Shown here: positions 45,090-58,204 of the stretch, in pieces | Position numbering within the stretch: position 1 is the stretch's first letter | Layout: every line of letters starts with the position of its first letter | Source: Pogona vitticeps | Lineage: Eukaryota > Chordata > Lepidosauria > Squamata > Agamidae | Assembly (NCBI RefSeq): GCF_051106095.1 | Contig: NC_135785.1 | Span: forward strand, 210,929,045-210,993,044 | Length of the DNA stretch: 64,000 nt | Reading direction: 5' to 3' | Program-made: the position numbers and the translations under genes | Notes under the pieces: generated by a model | Seen by the model: the letters and a program-made list of their open reading frames with translations, nothing else | Databases searched by the model: none | What the model was told of the DNA's origin: nothing

Positions 45090-45116
<27 letters not shown>
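45090..45116 (+). repeat. (CT)n microsatellite
   Basis: An uninterrupted run of about 13 CT units. Confidence 0.95.
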
Positions 45117-45120
<4 letters not shown>

Positions 45121-46009
45121 AAGAATTTAGACCGAGACAGCAATGAACAAAACTCAGTACTGATCTGTTTATTCTTGATGGTATAGTGCTTTTTCTGTTA
45201 TTCCAGATGAAGGGCTCCTTACACTAGTAATTATAACACACTTGGCAGCTACCCTGTGTTTTTTTCCTTAACTGGTTTTCCACAAGATCAAAAAGCCCAG
45301 AAACAGCAGGGGAGAAAAATGACAGGTGGAAATCTATAATGTCTGGATCTTGTGTATAATTCAGTGAGTGAGGTAGGTTGATGGGCTTCATCTGGAACTG
45401 CTCCAAGTCTGAACTTCCAGTAAAATTTTGTGAATGAAACAGGGCAATAGCATGATAAAACATACATCTGGAAGCACTTTAAAAACTCCTGAATTCAGAG
45501 GCAGCCTCACTTATATTAGTCATCAAATGCCTTTGGACAGGTGTGGCTGGTACATATCCAATTATAGTGCTTTTTCTGAAAATTTGCACCAGCAGGCTAA
45601 TGAGCTATATTAGTCAAGGAAGCTTTTTGTAACACGTGGATCTGAAAATGTGTACGTGTATCCAAGAAGAAATGGCCTTCGACACAAATATACAGAGGGA
45701 GAAATATACCAGTGGTGCCCCAAGACATGTATTTGTATGTGTGTGTTTGCAGGTGTGAATTCAGAATAAATCGTAAATTGTCACTAATGTTTTCCTGAAC
45801 AACATATTTTTATATGTGCATTTCCATATACTGTATGTATCCCCCCTTTCTGCTTATCTATTCAGTTACAGGAAGCCACCGCTGATTACTGTAATTCAGC
45901 TTTATTGCAAACAACAAGAGTTGTTAGATGTAAACTGATAACCTTCTGTTCTTAGCTTTCCTAGTTGATGTCTGCTGAATCTGATGAAGAAAGCATTTTT
46001 AAAAAACCT

Positions 46010-46215
46010 TGATTTGCTCTAGGATTCACTTGATTGTGTTTTTGGAAGTGCAGAGTATCTGCAAATCTCTCCTCCAGCATCACATTTCAAACAAGTTACT
46101 GGAAGAAAGCAGCAATCATTTAAAACAACTGTTGGAGAACATGAATCAAGAAAGTGCCAAAGCAGGACTGCAGCTGAACTGTTAAGAAGACAAAAACCAT
46201 TCAGGATTAGGCACC
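46010..46215. mobile_element. RTE-like LINE pieces in opposite orientations
   Basis: At 46010-46090 'tcacttgattgtgtttttgg' and 'tctcctccagcatcacattt' read as minus-strand RTE text. At 46145-46205 the plus strand reads ESAKAGLQLNC followed by a stop and an EDKNH-like stretch, matching the SAKAELPLNIKKTK block of the 1-640 copy. This is either two small insertions or one copy with an inversion, which is common for LINEs. Confidence 0.5.
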
Positions 46216-46834
46216 AGTAAACAAATAGAGAAAGGGTTGTTTTGGTTGGTTGGTTGATTTTTGTTTTTTAACAAAACACTCCACCAGAGGAGTGGAAAAC
46301 AGAGGGCAAAACCATAACAAGCCACCTTCTACCTGACCCGCATTAGCCAGCAGGGTAGTAGGAGAAGCCACATATCTGCCTTATCTCTCCCTCTGAATCC
46401 CAGCCAGGTCTGTTGATTTGCCCTTTGCTGACATGAGCTGTCTGTGTAAGTCGTAGTTAAATGGATGTTTCTCAAGTTGTTTCCTACAATGCTAATTAAA
46501 AATAATAACAGCTTGCAGGGGTGTTGCCCGAATGTGTGTCTTAAAAATAGAGATTTGCTTAAGTGCTGTCAAGCATAAGAAGAAGGATAAGAAAAGGTGT
46601 TGTTTGCTTACAGTAATTGAAAGCTTCCTTTTATAATTATCAGGAGCATCAGTCCTATTATATGAAGGACAGTGGCCAAGGATTGTGAATTTCCACCCAC
46701 TCCTTGAAAGAGGCAATGCAGTTCTATAGCATGTCTCAGTTCATAAAACATTGATATGGCAGACACAAGAAGCAGAACTTGATACAAATAAATGGCCTCA
46801 AGGAGAGTCAGTAATAATTATGGGCATACAGTAT

Positions 46835-46945
46835 TGGGATGGGGGTGCTCAGATTTTTTGGGCTCCCATTCCCAGAATTCTTCCAGAATCCCCCAGGCAG
46901 AATTCTGGGAATGGGATTCCCCAAAATCCAAATGTTCCACCCCTA
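46835..46945. repeat. Inverted repeat with 17-base perfect arms
   Basis: CCCATTCCCAGAATTCT (about 46865) and AGAATTCTGGGAATGGG (about 46900) are perfect complements separated by about 18 bases, with looser pairing outside. It resembles a worn palindromic MITE; related arms occur near 14370-14410. Confidence 0.7.
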
Positions 46946-48455
46946 AATGTCAGACCAAGCCAGCAAAATTTGTCATTGGGTGCAATTTATTGATGCAGCT
47001 GAATGGAAATTCCAAAGCAAGATTCTGATTTTTTGAGCATTCCAATTAATAAAATATCCAGACAAGTGTGTTACAGAAGTCCTGCCTGGGAACAAGATGT
47101 GTTCAGTGCAATATTCTTTTACTGCCCCTATGGGTTATGATGCATCTTTTTTTCACTGTACCCTTGTGAAATGTACTTTGTGTACAGAGTGACTGGATAG
47201 ACCCAGAACATCCTTGTCTTCACCTGCAAGGATGAGACAGATGAAGATTTCTGTCATTTATCACAGATACTATTGTGTCCAGAAGACTGAGGCCAGTGGG
47301 ATCAGATGACATTGTACTGACTGTTGAAATGTGTAATTTAAACAAATAGTGCTGTGTAAACTCTGTGTTTAAATAATAAATTGCACCAGACAGACCACTG
47401 CCAGAAGCAAGGTAGGGGGAAGGGAAGTTAAACCAGTGAAAATAAGCACACACATTTTCTGTAGAGGCCAGTAAATCCATCATTTGAAAGTGAAGGAGGA
47501 GGGAACCCAAACTTAGTCTATAGAGACAAAATTAAGTCTTATTGTGTGAACTTTTGAAGGTTGAGATTACTAAGTTAAATTATATATATTGAAGAGATAG
47601 CACACCAAGGACTTTTTAATTATGTCTGATGCCATTTCTCCCTTTTTAAAAGAGCTGCATATAGTTTGGTTACTATTAGAATAAGTGTTTTTCTTTGTTG
47701 TAATTCAATTAATATGTTATAAAAATATTTGTTTTTCCTCCACTTAATTGTTTTATTAGATGATGTCAACACTTTTATGTGTGTTTATAATGTTTATAAT
47801 GTATAGTGTAATTCTTGAATATAGTAAAATAAATGTTCAAAATCATGTCGGCTCCTGGTTTTATGTATATCTACTTGTACTTTTAATTATGGTTGCACCA
47901 AGCATGTATTGATATTTTTCCAATGCATTCCCCAGAATATTAATATTTATAACAGCAGAAAATATAGAAGATCGTATTTAAGGAAGTGGCAAGTGTATAC
48001 ATCCAACTAATCTAGGTGAGTTTTGCAGTCTGTCACATGGTGGAAGCTAAGGTCATGGAATCAATGTTAAGAATGTGTATGTATCGTTAAGCAATCTCTG
48101 GGTGGTTATGCCTTATATTAAGCTTGTGGATTTAAGGTGTGTTATAGAATACATCAGACAAATCTGTCAGCTGGGTGAGGAAAGCATTTATGTGTGCTTG
48201 TGTTTGTTTACTTCTGTCCTTCCAGAAGATGGAGATCTGATAACTAGCTTGTTGTTCACCACAGGGTAATTCATTTCTTTGCTTAGAGAGCTTTCCAGCA
48301 CTACTTCTATGCTGAATTAATTTCTTGTAATAAAGCTTGTATTTTCATTCTAATTTGCCTACAGAGTCTTTGCTTTGTAAGCCTAATGCAATATGGAGTT
48401 CCTTTGTTTGTGAGAACCAAATATATTAGCCTGGCACTCGAAACTGGAAGAACTG
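46946..48455. other. No gene seen
   Basis: AT-rich unique DNA with short frames only and no recognised repeat. Confidence 0.4.
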
Positions 48456-48462
48456 ATGATTA

Positions 48463-48764
48463 CCTCGCCTTTGGAACATCTTCCCCCCTGAGATCCGCTT
48501 TGCTCCCTCACTGGGAGTTTTTAAGAATAAACTGAAATAAACCTGGCTCTTCAGGCAGGCCTTCCCTCCTGACATTACTTAATTTCTTCCCCTGGTTTTT
48601 CCATCTTGGATTATGTTTGCTTGTTTTAGGTTTTTTTTAATTGATATTCTTAATTTTATTGCTTTTTTAGACTGTAAACCGCCCAGAGTAGATTCATCGA
48701 TGGATGGTATAAAAGACAAACAAACAAACAAACAAACAAACAAACAAACAAACAAACAAACAAA
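48463..48764 (+). mobile_element. CR1-like LINE 3' end with (CAAA)n tail
   Basis: 'ggaacatcttcccccctgag', 'aaacctggctcttcaggcag' and 'actgtaaaccgcccagagta' are followed by a (CAAA)n run at 48716-48764. Same family as 14730-14986, but better preserved. Confidence 0.72.
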
Positions 48765-49195
48765 TATTAATGGAAGAATTGATGATTAATGTTATGTTTC
48801 CTTTCAGGATCAGTGTGGATTTTCATAAAATCCACTTATTGCCACATGTCTTTTTCTCCAAAAGAATCAAGATCTTATGTCATGCTTTTCATGCAGCATG
48901 GCCTGTGATATGAAAATGTTGACTGTGGCATAAATGTGCTGTGAAAAAAATGGTGCATTCATTTCTTTAAAATGACACAAATATTTTTTTTAGACTCCCC
49001 CCTCAAATCTTCACTGAAAATAATTTCCTGAGTACAGTATTGTTTCTTTTCCTTTTTTTCTCCTAGCTAACATAACGCGCATTGAAAAAACCTTACAGTG
49101 ATTCCCAGTGGTTACTTACATCTCTTATGAGTCATAGCGACAAGATAAGGAATTACCCTTAGGCTCAGTGTTCTTGAATTAGCCACACCATACAT

Positions 49196-49365
<170 letters not shown>

Positions 49366-49797
49366 AGTCAATTTGAGAAAAAATAGATTAATGTGAAATG
49401 AGACAGCTTAATCATGAACATAATTACTAAATAAAAGTCAACCTGCCATACTTAATATGTTTCATATTAATTAGGCACTTTGCCCATCCCCCAAAATGGC
49501 AATTAAATATCCTGCCCCAAATCCTCTTTGTTCTTAACCACGTGTGGAATGTTCTACTCCATGTGTGATTCCTCTTTTCTCACTATTGAGCAGGGGGAAT
49601 TCAGTTAACCTTTGCACAAGGGTTCAAAAGGGACAATCTCCATCACAAACTGTAGCCATTGATTGTAAGGAGTGCTGTGTTTCTACACTCCACAATCTAC
49701 CAAGAGAATACTAGCCACTAAACCATACTTGCACTTGAAGGAACTGTTTGCAATTAGGTTATAAAAATTGCAGTCTGGGGCCTACATCTATTTAATC

Positions 49798-49915
49798 CTC
49801 TCAGGGAACAGACCCACTGAATTAACAGTTGAATAGTAAATCAACACTTAAATTCTTTTAATTCAATGGGTCCACTCTGTTTGAAACTAGCAACTGGCTG
49901 TAGGGCACTTTTTCT
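49798..49915 (+). mobile_element. Palindromic MITE-like sequence
   Basis: ACAGACCCACTGAATTAA (about 49808) and TTAATTCAATGGGTCCACTCTGT (about 49858) pair imperfectly around an AT-rich centre, in the style of the MITE at 36342-36494. Confidence 0.4.
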
Positions 49916-50542
49916 TATTATGGTTTCAGAAGCCTGGCCAAGTTAGTCTCCTGTAGTAAACAGAACAAAGAGATCCACCCTAATAGATATATTATAGCCA
50001 GAAGGCGAGAATGGGTGATACCTTTATGAGACCACTAAAAAATCGCAAACATAAGTTAGTTTACAACTGTACACATCAGGCTGGGCACCACAGAAGTGGA
50101 AGTATTGCAGAAGAAATATAAGAGTTCCAAAAATCATGGCCAAGCTCCTTTGTTTGAACTAAGTTTCAAAATGCAGACTCAAGTCAGGAATACAGGTCTC
50201 AGATTTCACCTCTGGTTGTGTGAATTAGAGTGTCTGCCCCAGTCATCTTAGACAAAATATTGGAGATCATTCCATGTTCTCTCCCCTCCGCCCATGGCCC
50301 TACATTGAAACATGTGACTCTTGGGAACAGAGGCACGCAGAAACATGGTAAATCCTATGTCAGGAATGCTGGGATAAATTTTAGTCTACACACCAGGTAA
50401 GTCAACTATAACTGAATTAAAACTATTATCTAGTAGCTGGAGCAAAATGTTGCCTCAGTTCACAATCCTGCTTAGATGATGTTCATTATCTATGCTTGGC
50501 TGTAAATGGTGCTCTGTTCCATTCTTCAAGGACTCTTCCACT

Positions 50543-50563
50543 TGTATTAAAACAAAAACCACA

Positions 50564-50594
<31 letters not shown>

Positions 50595-50636
50595 GCGCTA
50601 AAGCAGCTTTTGAGAAAGAAATGGGGAGGAATTTTT
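50543..50636 (+). repeat. (CA)n-(CG)n microsatellite with repeated flanks, copy 2
   Basis: The same left flank (TTGTATTAAAACAAAAACCA) leads into CA (to 50580) and then a pure CG run of nine units (50581-50598), followed by the same right flank TAAAGCAGCTTTTGAGAAA. Alternating purine-pyrimidine DNA of this type can adopt the Z form. Confidence 0.92.
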
Positions 50637-51412
50637 AAAAAGCCACGTGGTCCTTGCACACAGTCTGTAGATGAGGGTGGATAATGCATTTATTAGACAA
50701 TTAAAAAACATAAGCTAGCTTTCAATGCTGCACAAATTTTCATTTGGCCTGCACCACAGGGGTTGGGTGTGGTGCAGAAGTTTTATTATAGCCTAGCCCT
50801 TTTGGACTAGAACCAGCCATGACGTACTTCTTATTGGAAGATATTTATATCTGTATTGATCATTGCACAGTAATATAAAGTAAATGTTTACACAGCCTGT
50901 GATCTGGGTCCTCATTTCTGTGCCTTCTGTTATTGATTCCTAGCAGCAGTTGAGCACTTCCATGCCTTTTCCTCAGTCCAGTGAAAGAGAAACATAGAAC
51001 GACCATAAAAATCTGAGGGATTACACCAGGAAATGTATGTTAATAAAAAGGAAAGACGGGACCAGTGGAATAGTTCCAGGGGAGTCTTGTGACCATGAGA
51101 TGCAGCAGCAGCCTTCACGTTAAGTTTGTTTCATTTCCACTATTTATTTAGGTAAATTACATTTTTATTAACTTTTTGTAACAAACTACTTCTAATTATT
51201 TTTAATTTAAAATGTTTCTCTCCTAATTTTTAGTCTTTATTTAATTTTTAAATTACAAATGTGTGTTTGTGGGGGGGATACGATACTAAAACGCTTAGGA
51301 ACTACTGGTCTAAAATATCTCTTATGCACCCTGAGGTAAACAAAGCAGGTAAAATCATTTTCTGTATCATATTAACTGCTGACAATAAACCAAAACAATT
51401 CTTTTTTTAACA

Positions 51413-51537
51413 AGGGGCTGACCTGTGGTCCTTCAGTTGTAGCTAACCAACAATCCTCATCACCTTTGGCCATGCTAGTCGAGATGGATGGGAACAGTAG
51501 ACCAAAAACTGCCTAAAGGATCAAGGTTCCTCACCTC
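51413..51537 (+). mobile_element. hAT-like palindromic MITE
   Basis: 'gggctgacctgtggtccttc' and 'agttgtagctaaccaacaat', then 'cctttggccatgctagtcga', 'gatggatgggaacagtagac' and 'ggttcctcacctctg' follow the order of a well-known lizard palindromic MITE (tgtggccctccagatgttg...ggccatgctgg...gggagt...ggttccccatccc). Confidence 0.55.
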
Positions 51538-52137
51538 TGTTCCAAAAAGTGTAAACTTAATTGTGCCTTCCTTATAAATAAGCTTCATTCTCAGCTGAGC
51601 ATCTCTTCGCTGTTGCTTGAATCCAATGTAAAAAAAATTATATGGACTATGGAAAGTTGGTCACCCTGGCTTAGCAGATTTTCTGCTGAGAAAACCTGGA
51701 AATCATGTCTTGTTCAATACAGCTGCAGTTTTATTCTGGTGTCTTTGGTATGTCTTCTTTAAGGCTCTGTTGTAATGTTTACACCATAGGTTCCAAAGTC
51801 TAATACAATCAGGGATTTAATAACTGGAACATATGAACAAAAGTATAATCCTGTCTAGTGGCATTAAGCATTAATTGTCGATAAAAGCAGTTACTGAGAG
51901 ATGGTCATATCCATCTCTCAGTAAATGTGAATCTACACCTCTGGAATCAATAATGTCAATTCAATTTTGTGCAGTATTTCTGACTGAAGATTTGGGGCTA
52001 TAATTTGTAAATGATTTGGAAGATTCCCTTTGGCAACATATTGATTTAACAGTAAATGTGTTTACTGTATAACCAGTGTATTGTCCTTGGTGAAACTTGA
52101 GCATAATCAATTCATATTCCTAACCATTTTTAATTAT

Positions 52138-52320
52138 ACTTATGTGCTGTTGAATGGTTGAACTTAGGGCGAATTTCCCAGGGTTTTCTAGATATGAAGT
52201 GTTCAGAAGTGGTTTGCCTTCTGATGCTATTCTGAGACCATGCAGCTTATTGAAATTTGCACCACTGGCTATAGGTGCTCCATGAGAGCTAGACTCTTGA
52301 TCTAGCAGATGTCCAGGCTA
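52138..52320 (-). mobile_element. Diverged SINE, minus strand
   Basis: 'tttcccagggttttctagat' and 'gtgttcagaagtggtttgcc' match the body of the lizard SINE whose minus-strand text runs 'agggttttcttggcaaagatactcagaggggttttgcc'. The tRNA-like head near 52290 is badly worn. Confidence 0.45.
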
Positions 52321-53040
52321 GGTATAGAGCTCATTTATGCTTGGAAGTGATGCTTTTTTGATCTTCAGGTCTACAAGGCAAGATTTCAGTACCACCTGGA
52401 ATGTGACCTATTTCCTACTTCTCTGCATATTGTTTACCCATTACTTGGAGAAAGTCTGGATGTTGCTAGGTATATTTTGTGGATAGCTGTGATTTCCACA
52501 TCAAAATAAAAACCGCTAATATAAAAAAGAAGGAACATCCATTTCTAAACAGTTTGATGTCATGCCTAATACCTAATCTTTACTAATTTCATGTGAAAAT
52601 TGATGTATGTAGTGTACATGTAAAGCATCTTGATAGACAATATACATTCTTATTCAGTACAAGAGCTTTCACGTTGAAAGCATTCTAATTATGGAATCTC
52701 ATTGCTAACATTACACCGTAGATGTTAAGCAAGCTTTCAAATCTATGCCTGAAAAGCTTTGGGACACATTCCATAGTGATATGTTACACAATGCCAAAAA
52801 TATATATGTTAAATCATTGGCACTATTATTTCCAATTGGAACAGATCAAGATGACAGTGTGTATGACTGGTAACATTGATGTGCACAATAGATCATAATA
52901 AAAAGACAAGAGATCATTATTTTTTGTCAGGAAATTATGGGCCTACCTTTGTTTATTGTCAAAAGAATAATGGTCAGTGTGTGTGTGTGCTTAAGAACAG
53001 AAAGGACTGGTACATCCACTGAAACTGTAAAGCAAGGAGA
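52321..53040. other. No gene seen
   Basis: Unique AT-rich DNA. Confidence 0.4.
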
Positions 53041-53690
53041 GACGAGAGTCCCAGGATGTAAAATGGGTATCACTTCATTATTTAAATATGCGAGGCCAAC
53101 GCATTTCGGTTAATGTATTTTTAGCCTTCTTCAGGGGCATTGATATGGCATTATATTGAATCCGTTTCTGAGGCTTTTTAAAGGGACAGTTTCCACTCCT
53201 TTTCGGGTTAAAGAACAGACAACAAGAGCTGTATGCCATGTATACAGTGCAGTCTTCCAAATCAGTGTAATTGGGCAAGGGTATAGATTGCTTTTGGAAG
53301 TACAATAGGTGTTATCAGTGAAGAACAATAGGTACAAATACCCAATCTTGTTCTTTTCTGACCACAGATACATTTTTTGTTACTTAGTGCAAAGAAATCA
53401 AAATATGAAGACCTACTTGTAGAAATCTCAATTTTAACATATTTAGAGCAGATCCACATATTACATAGATTTAAGAGACATAGTAGAAATAGTAGAACTT
53501 TGTGCTATCCCATATTGCATGCTTTCTCCTACTATAGGGAAACGGCAGCCATGGTCCTTCTGCAGTTTAGTCCTTCGAGCAGGAACATCTATATGCTACT
53601 TTGGAGTGAGATATCTGGGGAGTGGAAATATGAGTTGTTATGATACACATTAGTAGGTGGCCTGTCCTCACTTATTTTTACAATGGCAGG
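53041..53690 (-). repeat. Unclassified interspersed repeat
   Basis: The minus strand reads 'aatgcccctgaagaaggcta', then 'ttaaccgaaatgcgttggcc', a 'gaagaaggc...cgaaacgcgttgg' motif I recall from dispersed repeats of amphibians and reptiles. Frames are short (75-88 codons). I cannot name the class with confidence. Confidence 0.35.
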
Positions 53691-55885
53691 AAAACAGCCC
53701 TTCTGTGCCTGCCAAGAAGAGAAGCGGCAGTGAACTGTTGATAATGTACTCTGTTGTTGTCTGCTGGGAAAAGAAAGGGATGGATCAAGAAGAGATGGAA
53801 GGCAAGGTAGCATGGACCATTGATGGAAAAGCCTCCTTCAGGCAGAGAAAGCAGAGATAGGGAAGATCTATATCAGGTCACCAAATGACCCTTCAGCTGG
53901 CCCTAGCCCTATCCATTATTATATCAAAGGACATCCCATAAATGTTGCTGCAATTTGTGGCATGTGTACTGAAGATCATAGACTGCTGTTATTTCACATA
54001 ACAACACTGGAAATATCTAACATTAATTTCCATTAGTCTCTAGACCCATTGAATTCAGTGAGATAAACTGATTGCAACTAAAGTGTCTCATTAGTTTCCA
54101 AGTGTCAGTTCTAGTTAGTACTAATGGTGGCCTGTTCCTTTAAAGCACGTGAGACTGTTCTTTTAAAGCAGGTGAGGAAGTGCCCCACCTCAGGCTTCCC
54201 CAGTTCACCCCCAGCCCAGCCTCCTTCTGCTTGCCTCCTTACCATTGTCCCCCAGCTGTGTCCAACTCCTGTTCAATTCCCATCACACTCTGTGTGCATG
54301 TGGGGATGGGCGGGTGAATAAATGAACTGCCCAGCACTGAAATCTGACACCAGTAGAAGCAATAGCAAATAGGACCATTTCTCATTTGGGGTAAGTTGTC
54401 TTTTCTGGCCCCTCAGCTGAGTTGTGGAGTGACTGACTGGGATAAGGATGAGGCTGTCTGGTAACCTTTTTCTGTGGATATATCTCTAAATGATTTCTTC
54501 CCTGACTACCTGTGCGTGTGCATGTATGTGTTTTGCAGTACATACTGCAGACAGATAGGTGTATGACTACCCACTTTTCCCCATGGTTGTGTCTGTCACA
54601 CCTGGATCTACCCTTCCATTGGCTGCTATGCCTTCCTTCCCACCATTCCAAGTGGACACCAGGTCTTGTTTGGCCCAGAGTCTTAAATGTAGAGCTAAAC
54701 TGGGTGCTATGGTTGCAACATTTTTTTTTAAAAAAAGAATGCATGAGGGAGCTACAAGACCATTTCGCTACAAGCCTGCTAACTACAGCTTCGGGTTCCA
54801 GCCACACCAATACCAGCTTTGTAGAACAGCTGCGTACATATATATGGAGATTCCTAGAGTGCCCTCTGTCTCACCCCAAGCGGCGACAGGGTGAGTTGGG
54901 GAAGCTATATTTGCCTTTGTTTTCATGATCTAAGGAAGGCATACAATAAAAGAGAGGGAGAGTGGAAAGATTTTAGCTCACCCTCACATCACTGTAGTGG
55001 GATTAAAGTGCACAACTGCTGAGATTTTAGAACATATGGCCTGCATGGATTATCCTGGTAATCCAGCCTGAATGGAAACTAATACACAAAGTAAATCCAG
55101 AGAAGTAATCAGAAAATGAACAATAGGCTGTACACATCATCTGTATGAGTTGCCTCTTGGCAGAAGTGACTTGCATTTCAGCAACCATATGCCCTCTCAT
55201 AAACTGTCTCTATATGCCTAAGGAAGAGCTGTAGTTGAGTAGTAGCGGATATGTTCTGCTTACAGCAGGCCATGGCTTCACTTCATGGCACCTCTAGGTC
55301 AAGAGTCCTCTTAGAAGATCCTCTTGCAGTCAGTGCATACTACAAAAATACTGAAGTGGACAGACAGTGGTATGATTTGGTATGAGGCACCTTTGCATCT
55401 CCTGTGGGTATTGCTTGGGACAGCCATTTATATGCTTTACCAACAGTGCAGCAGACAAGAACTTCCTTCACTATGGTTACATTTGGCAAGCAGCATACAG
55501 CCACCTAGCAATTTGAGTTCCACCTTTCTCTTCGGCATGGTGCATATTGGTTTGTGCTGACCTCTGGGACTATTCAAAGCATTAGTGTCTGCAGAGGAAC
55601 ACAAGAGGTTGCTTGTTCCCTCAAATCCTAAATGTGTCTATTATTTAATGTACAAAGCCGGAGGTACGGTGTTGTACTGATGTACACTATGTATATAAAT
55701 TAAATTGTTGTGCTACTACTGTAGACTTTTTTTGCCCCAAAGGCATGTAGGATCTTATGCAAGCTGAGCTGGACTTACTGATTCTTTAGTCTTAAACAAG
55801 CTACTAATATTGACAACCAGTTTAGTCATCCTGAAGCAGAGCTTAGGGAACATATACTGTATATACCTCCTAGAATGCCCTAACA
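53691..55885. other. No gene seen
   Basis: Moderate GC at 54120-54900. The longest frames (142 codons minus at 54382-54810, 138 codons plus at 54512-54928) overlap each other on opposite strands and show no domain, so I do not call a gene. Confidence 0.4.
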
Positions 55886-55986
55886 AGCATGGCCACTAGG
55901 AAGCTCTGAAAGAGGCAAAATTAAGAACTTTTCCAAGCTAATTGCCGCCCAGAAGCCACTGGCAATGGTGCGGCCAAAAAATATTG

Positions 55987-56057
<71 letters not shown>
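55886..56057 (+). mobile_element. SINE/LINE 3' tail with long (AAAT)n
   Basis: 'ttgccgcccagaagccactg' and 'gcaatggtgcggccaaaaaa' are followed by a TAAA-type run of about 70 bases (55987-56057), a retroelement tail grown into a microsatellite. Confidence 0.6.
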
Positions 56058-56058
<1 letters not shown>

Positions 56059-56117
56059 ATCTGAAAATACCTCAGTACAAGTACAGTAATTTATTATATG
56101 CCCAACCAGTTTTCTTG

Positions 56118-56300
56118 AGCCAGTATGCTGTTGTGGCTAGAGTGATGGGCTAGGATCCAGGAAAACTGGATTCAAATACCTGTTTGGCCATGGAAACTCA
56201 CTGGGAGGTAGCAGTAGTAAAACCACTTGTTAAATATCCCACATGGCTTGAAAACCCTACTTGTGTAACCATGGCATGACTTGATGGCACTTGACACACA
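56118..56300 (+). mobile_element. tRNA-derived SINE, plus strand
   Basis: 'tgctgttgtggctagagtga' (box A), 'ctggattcaaatacctgttt' (box B-like), 'ggccatggaaactcactggg' and the end 'gcatgacttgatggcacttg'. It is the same family as 58548-58735 and the minus-strand head at 16500-16590. Confidence 0.7.
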
Positions 56301-56309
56301 GCCATTGCT

Positions 56310-57500
56310 CTACATGTCACATGCACCTGTTCTTACCAGGCAATTTTGATTCAGATTCTGTATTCTTTGATTCATGGAGATCCGTTTTAAAAAGGAGCCA
56401 TGTGAGCTATATATAGAAACAAAATTCTGGGTGGTGTGATACCTTTACTGAGTCAGTGAGACATTACAACAAGAGAAGTTTTCAAATTCTCCAGAGCTCT
56501 TAATTGGGCATAGATGGTGCATTTGGTGACAGAGGAATTTGGCCCTTTGTTCTTCAAATCACTAGCAGGGCTAGTCTGCAGGTTGCAGATTCAGGTAAAA
56601 CTAAAGTGTACACTCTTTCCTCTCTCTGTAGACAAAAAACCTGGCTGATCTCTCATAGATTTGTCTTGTGTACTCATGTGTACCTTAGCCCACCATCCAG
56701 CTCCGTTCATGATACAGTGACAATGCCTGGCTGCCACTAAAAGCTGTGGGATACAGAAGGGTCTCCATCTTGCAATTGCATCATATTTAGTAAGTGCACA
56801 GATGACTAATGGATGTTTAATCCTAGATCTGCCCCTTCCTGTGGAGTCCAAGTACTGTACTGCTGTTCTGAATCATCACACATTACAGACATAGATGCTC
56901 CTTCCATAACTTCCCTAACTTGCCGCCTCAATCTCTCACAGTTCTCAAGCATCAGTGTTCTGACAGACATACCATAGAGTAACTTAGAATTCTGTTTTAA
57001 ATATTTGAACAGAATTAGCATCAATTGCATGCCAGTAATAGATTCTACATGTTTGGACTGCATTAGTTTTTTCCCCACCCCACAGGGCTGTTGTACCATC
57101 ATAATTATTCACAGAGTGTTGTGTTCCTTTGTTGTTTTATTTGCTTTGTAATTGGCTTGTGTGTTTACTCTTTCATAAGCTGCTTTGGGAAAACTGACTG
57201 ACCATTGAGAAGTGTGGCATAGACATTTTAGAAGCAGATAAGTAAAACAAATATTTAAACTCTGTATGAACAAATGAACTCATTGCCATGCTTCCTGTGG
57301 GACGTTTAACCAGCAGTGTTTTCCAAATGGAAACATGAAATAATCTGTCACCTTAGTCATTTGAGTTCTCTCTCTCCCTATAGGAGCAGTAGCAGTGCTT
57401 AGAAGTGAAAGTAGGAACTAGGCGCTTGCAGTATCCAATACCAGCCGGAGTGTTTATGTGCAATAGAAAATGCCAAATGGTGTGGCAGTAATGTGCCTAA
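56310..57500. other. No gene seen
   Basis: Unique DNA with short frames only (up to 98 codons on the minus strand at 56806-57102), none with a recognisable domain. Confidence 0.4.
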
Positions 57501-57504
57501 TGCT

Positions 57505-57790
57505 GTTAGCTTTAGCAAGCCATTGAAGCTGCAGTGTTATCTGCTGGCATGTTTTCGGCCGAGCCAACTATCACTATCTGCCTGAATGCTTACCAAATGA
57601 TGCCCATGGGCACTGATGGAGACAAGCAATTAAGATTGACAGATGGTCCAGAGAGGAGCAGCTTGACAGATAATTCTCCTGCCAGCAGACTTCATGGCTC
57701 ATCTCTCATTTTTGATGCACATGAAATGTTTCAGATAGGCTGGGAGGCAACTTTTATAGACGGATCCGAATATGTATTGAATAGGCCCTG
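57505..57790 (+). promoter_or_regulatory. Candidate conserved non-coding element
   Basis: A balanced-composition, non-repetitive block among AT-rich and repeat DNA, with close-set homeodomain- and TALE-like motifs: CAATTAAGATTGACAG near 57626 and TTGACAGATAAT near 57662. An 86-codon frame spans it but shows no protein domain. The call is inference from texture only and needs cross-species alignment. Confidence 0.25.
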
Positions 57791-58168
57791 CTGATTTCAA
57801 GAACTAGAATGAAAATAATGGAAGTTATAAATATTGAACATTATACTCCAGTGGCCCTCTGCATTTTAAAGTTGGTTTTCTATACATATTGGTTTCTTAA
57901 TACAGGGTAATTAGTTTGGTGTGTCTGTATGACCACGTATTTTATGAGATTCAATTTTGCTATTGCTGGAGGGAGGCAAGGAAGCCTTAAGCCAAATTGT
58001 ATTTCATACCAGAGAAATCTGTCAAAAAGCAAATTCAAAGGAGAAGACTGTGTAACTGGGATTCTGTCTGGAGTGTGAACAGCAGCTTACATTGCATGTT
58101 TAATTCAGGAGTCACCCATAACAAACAGGATCACATTGCTGGAAAGTGAACACTGTAAGAACCAGGAA

Positions 58169-58169
58169 A

Positions 58170-58202
<33 letters not shown>
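58169..58202 (+). repeat. (AC)n microsatellite
   Basis: An uninterrupted run of about 17 AC units. Confidence 0.95.

Positions 58203-58204
<2 letters not shown>

Noticed and set aside
54382-54928. Opposed 142- and 138-codon frames
   Set aside because: They overlap on opposite strands, have no recognisable domain, and no splice or start context stands out.
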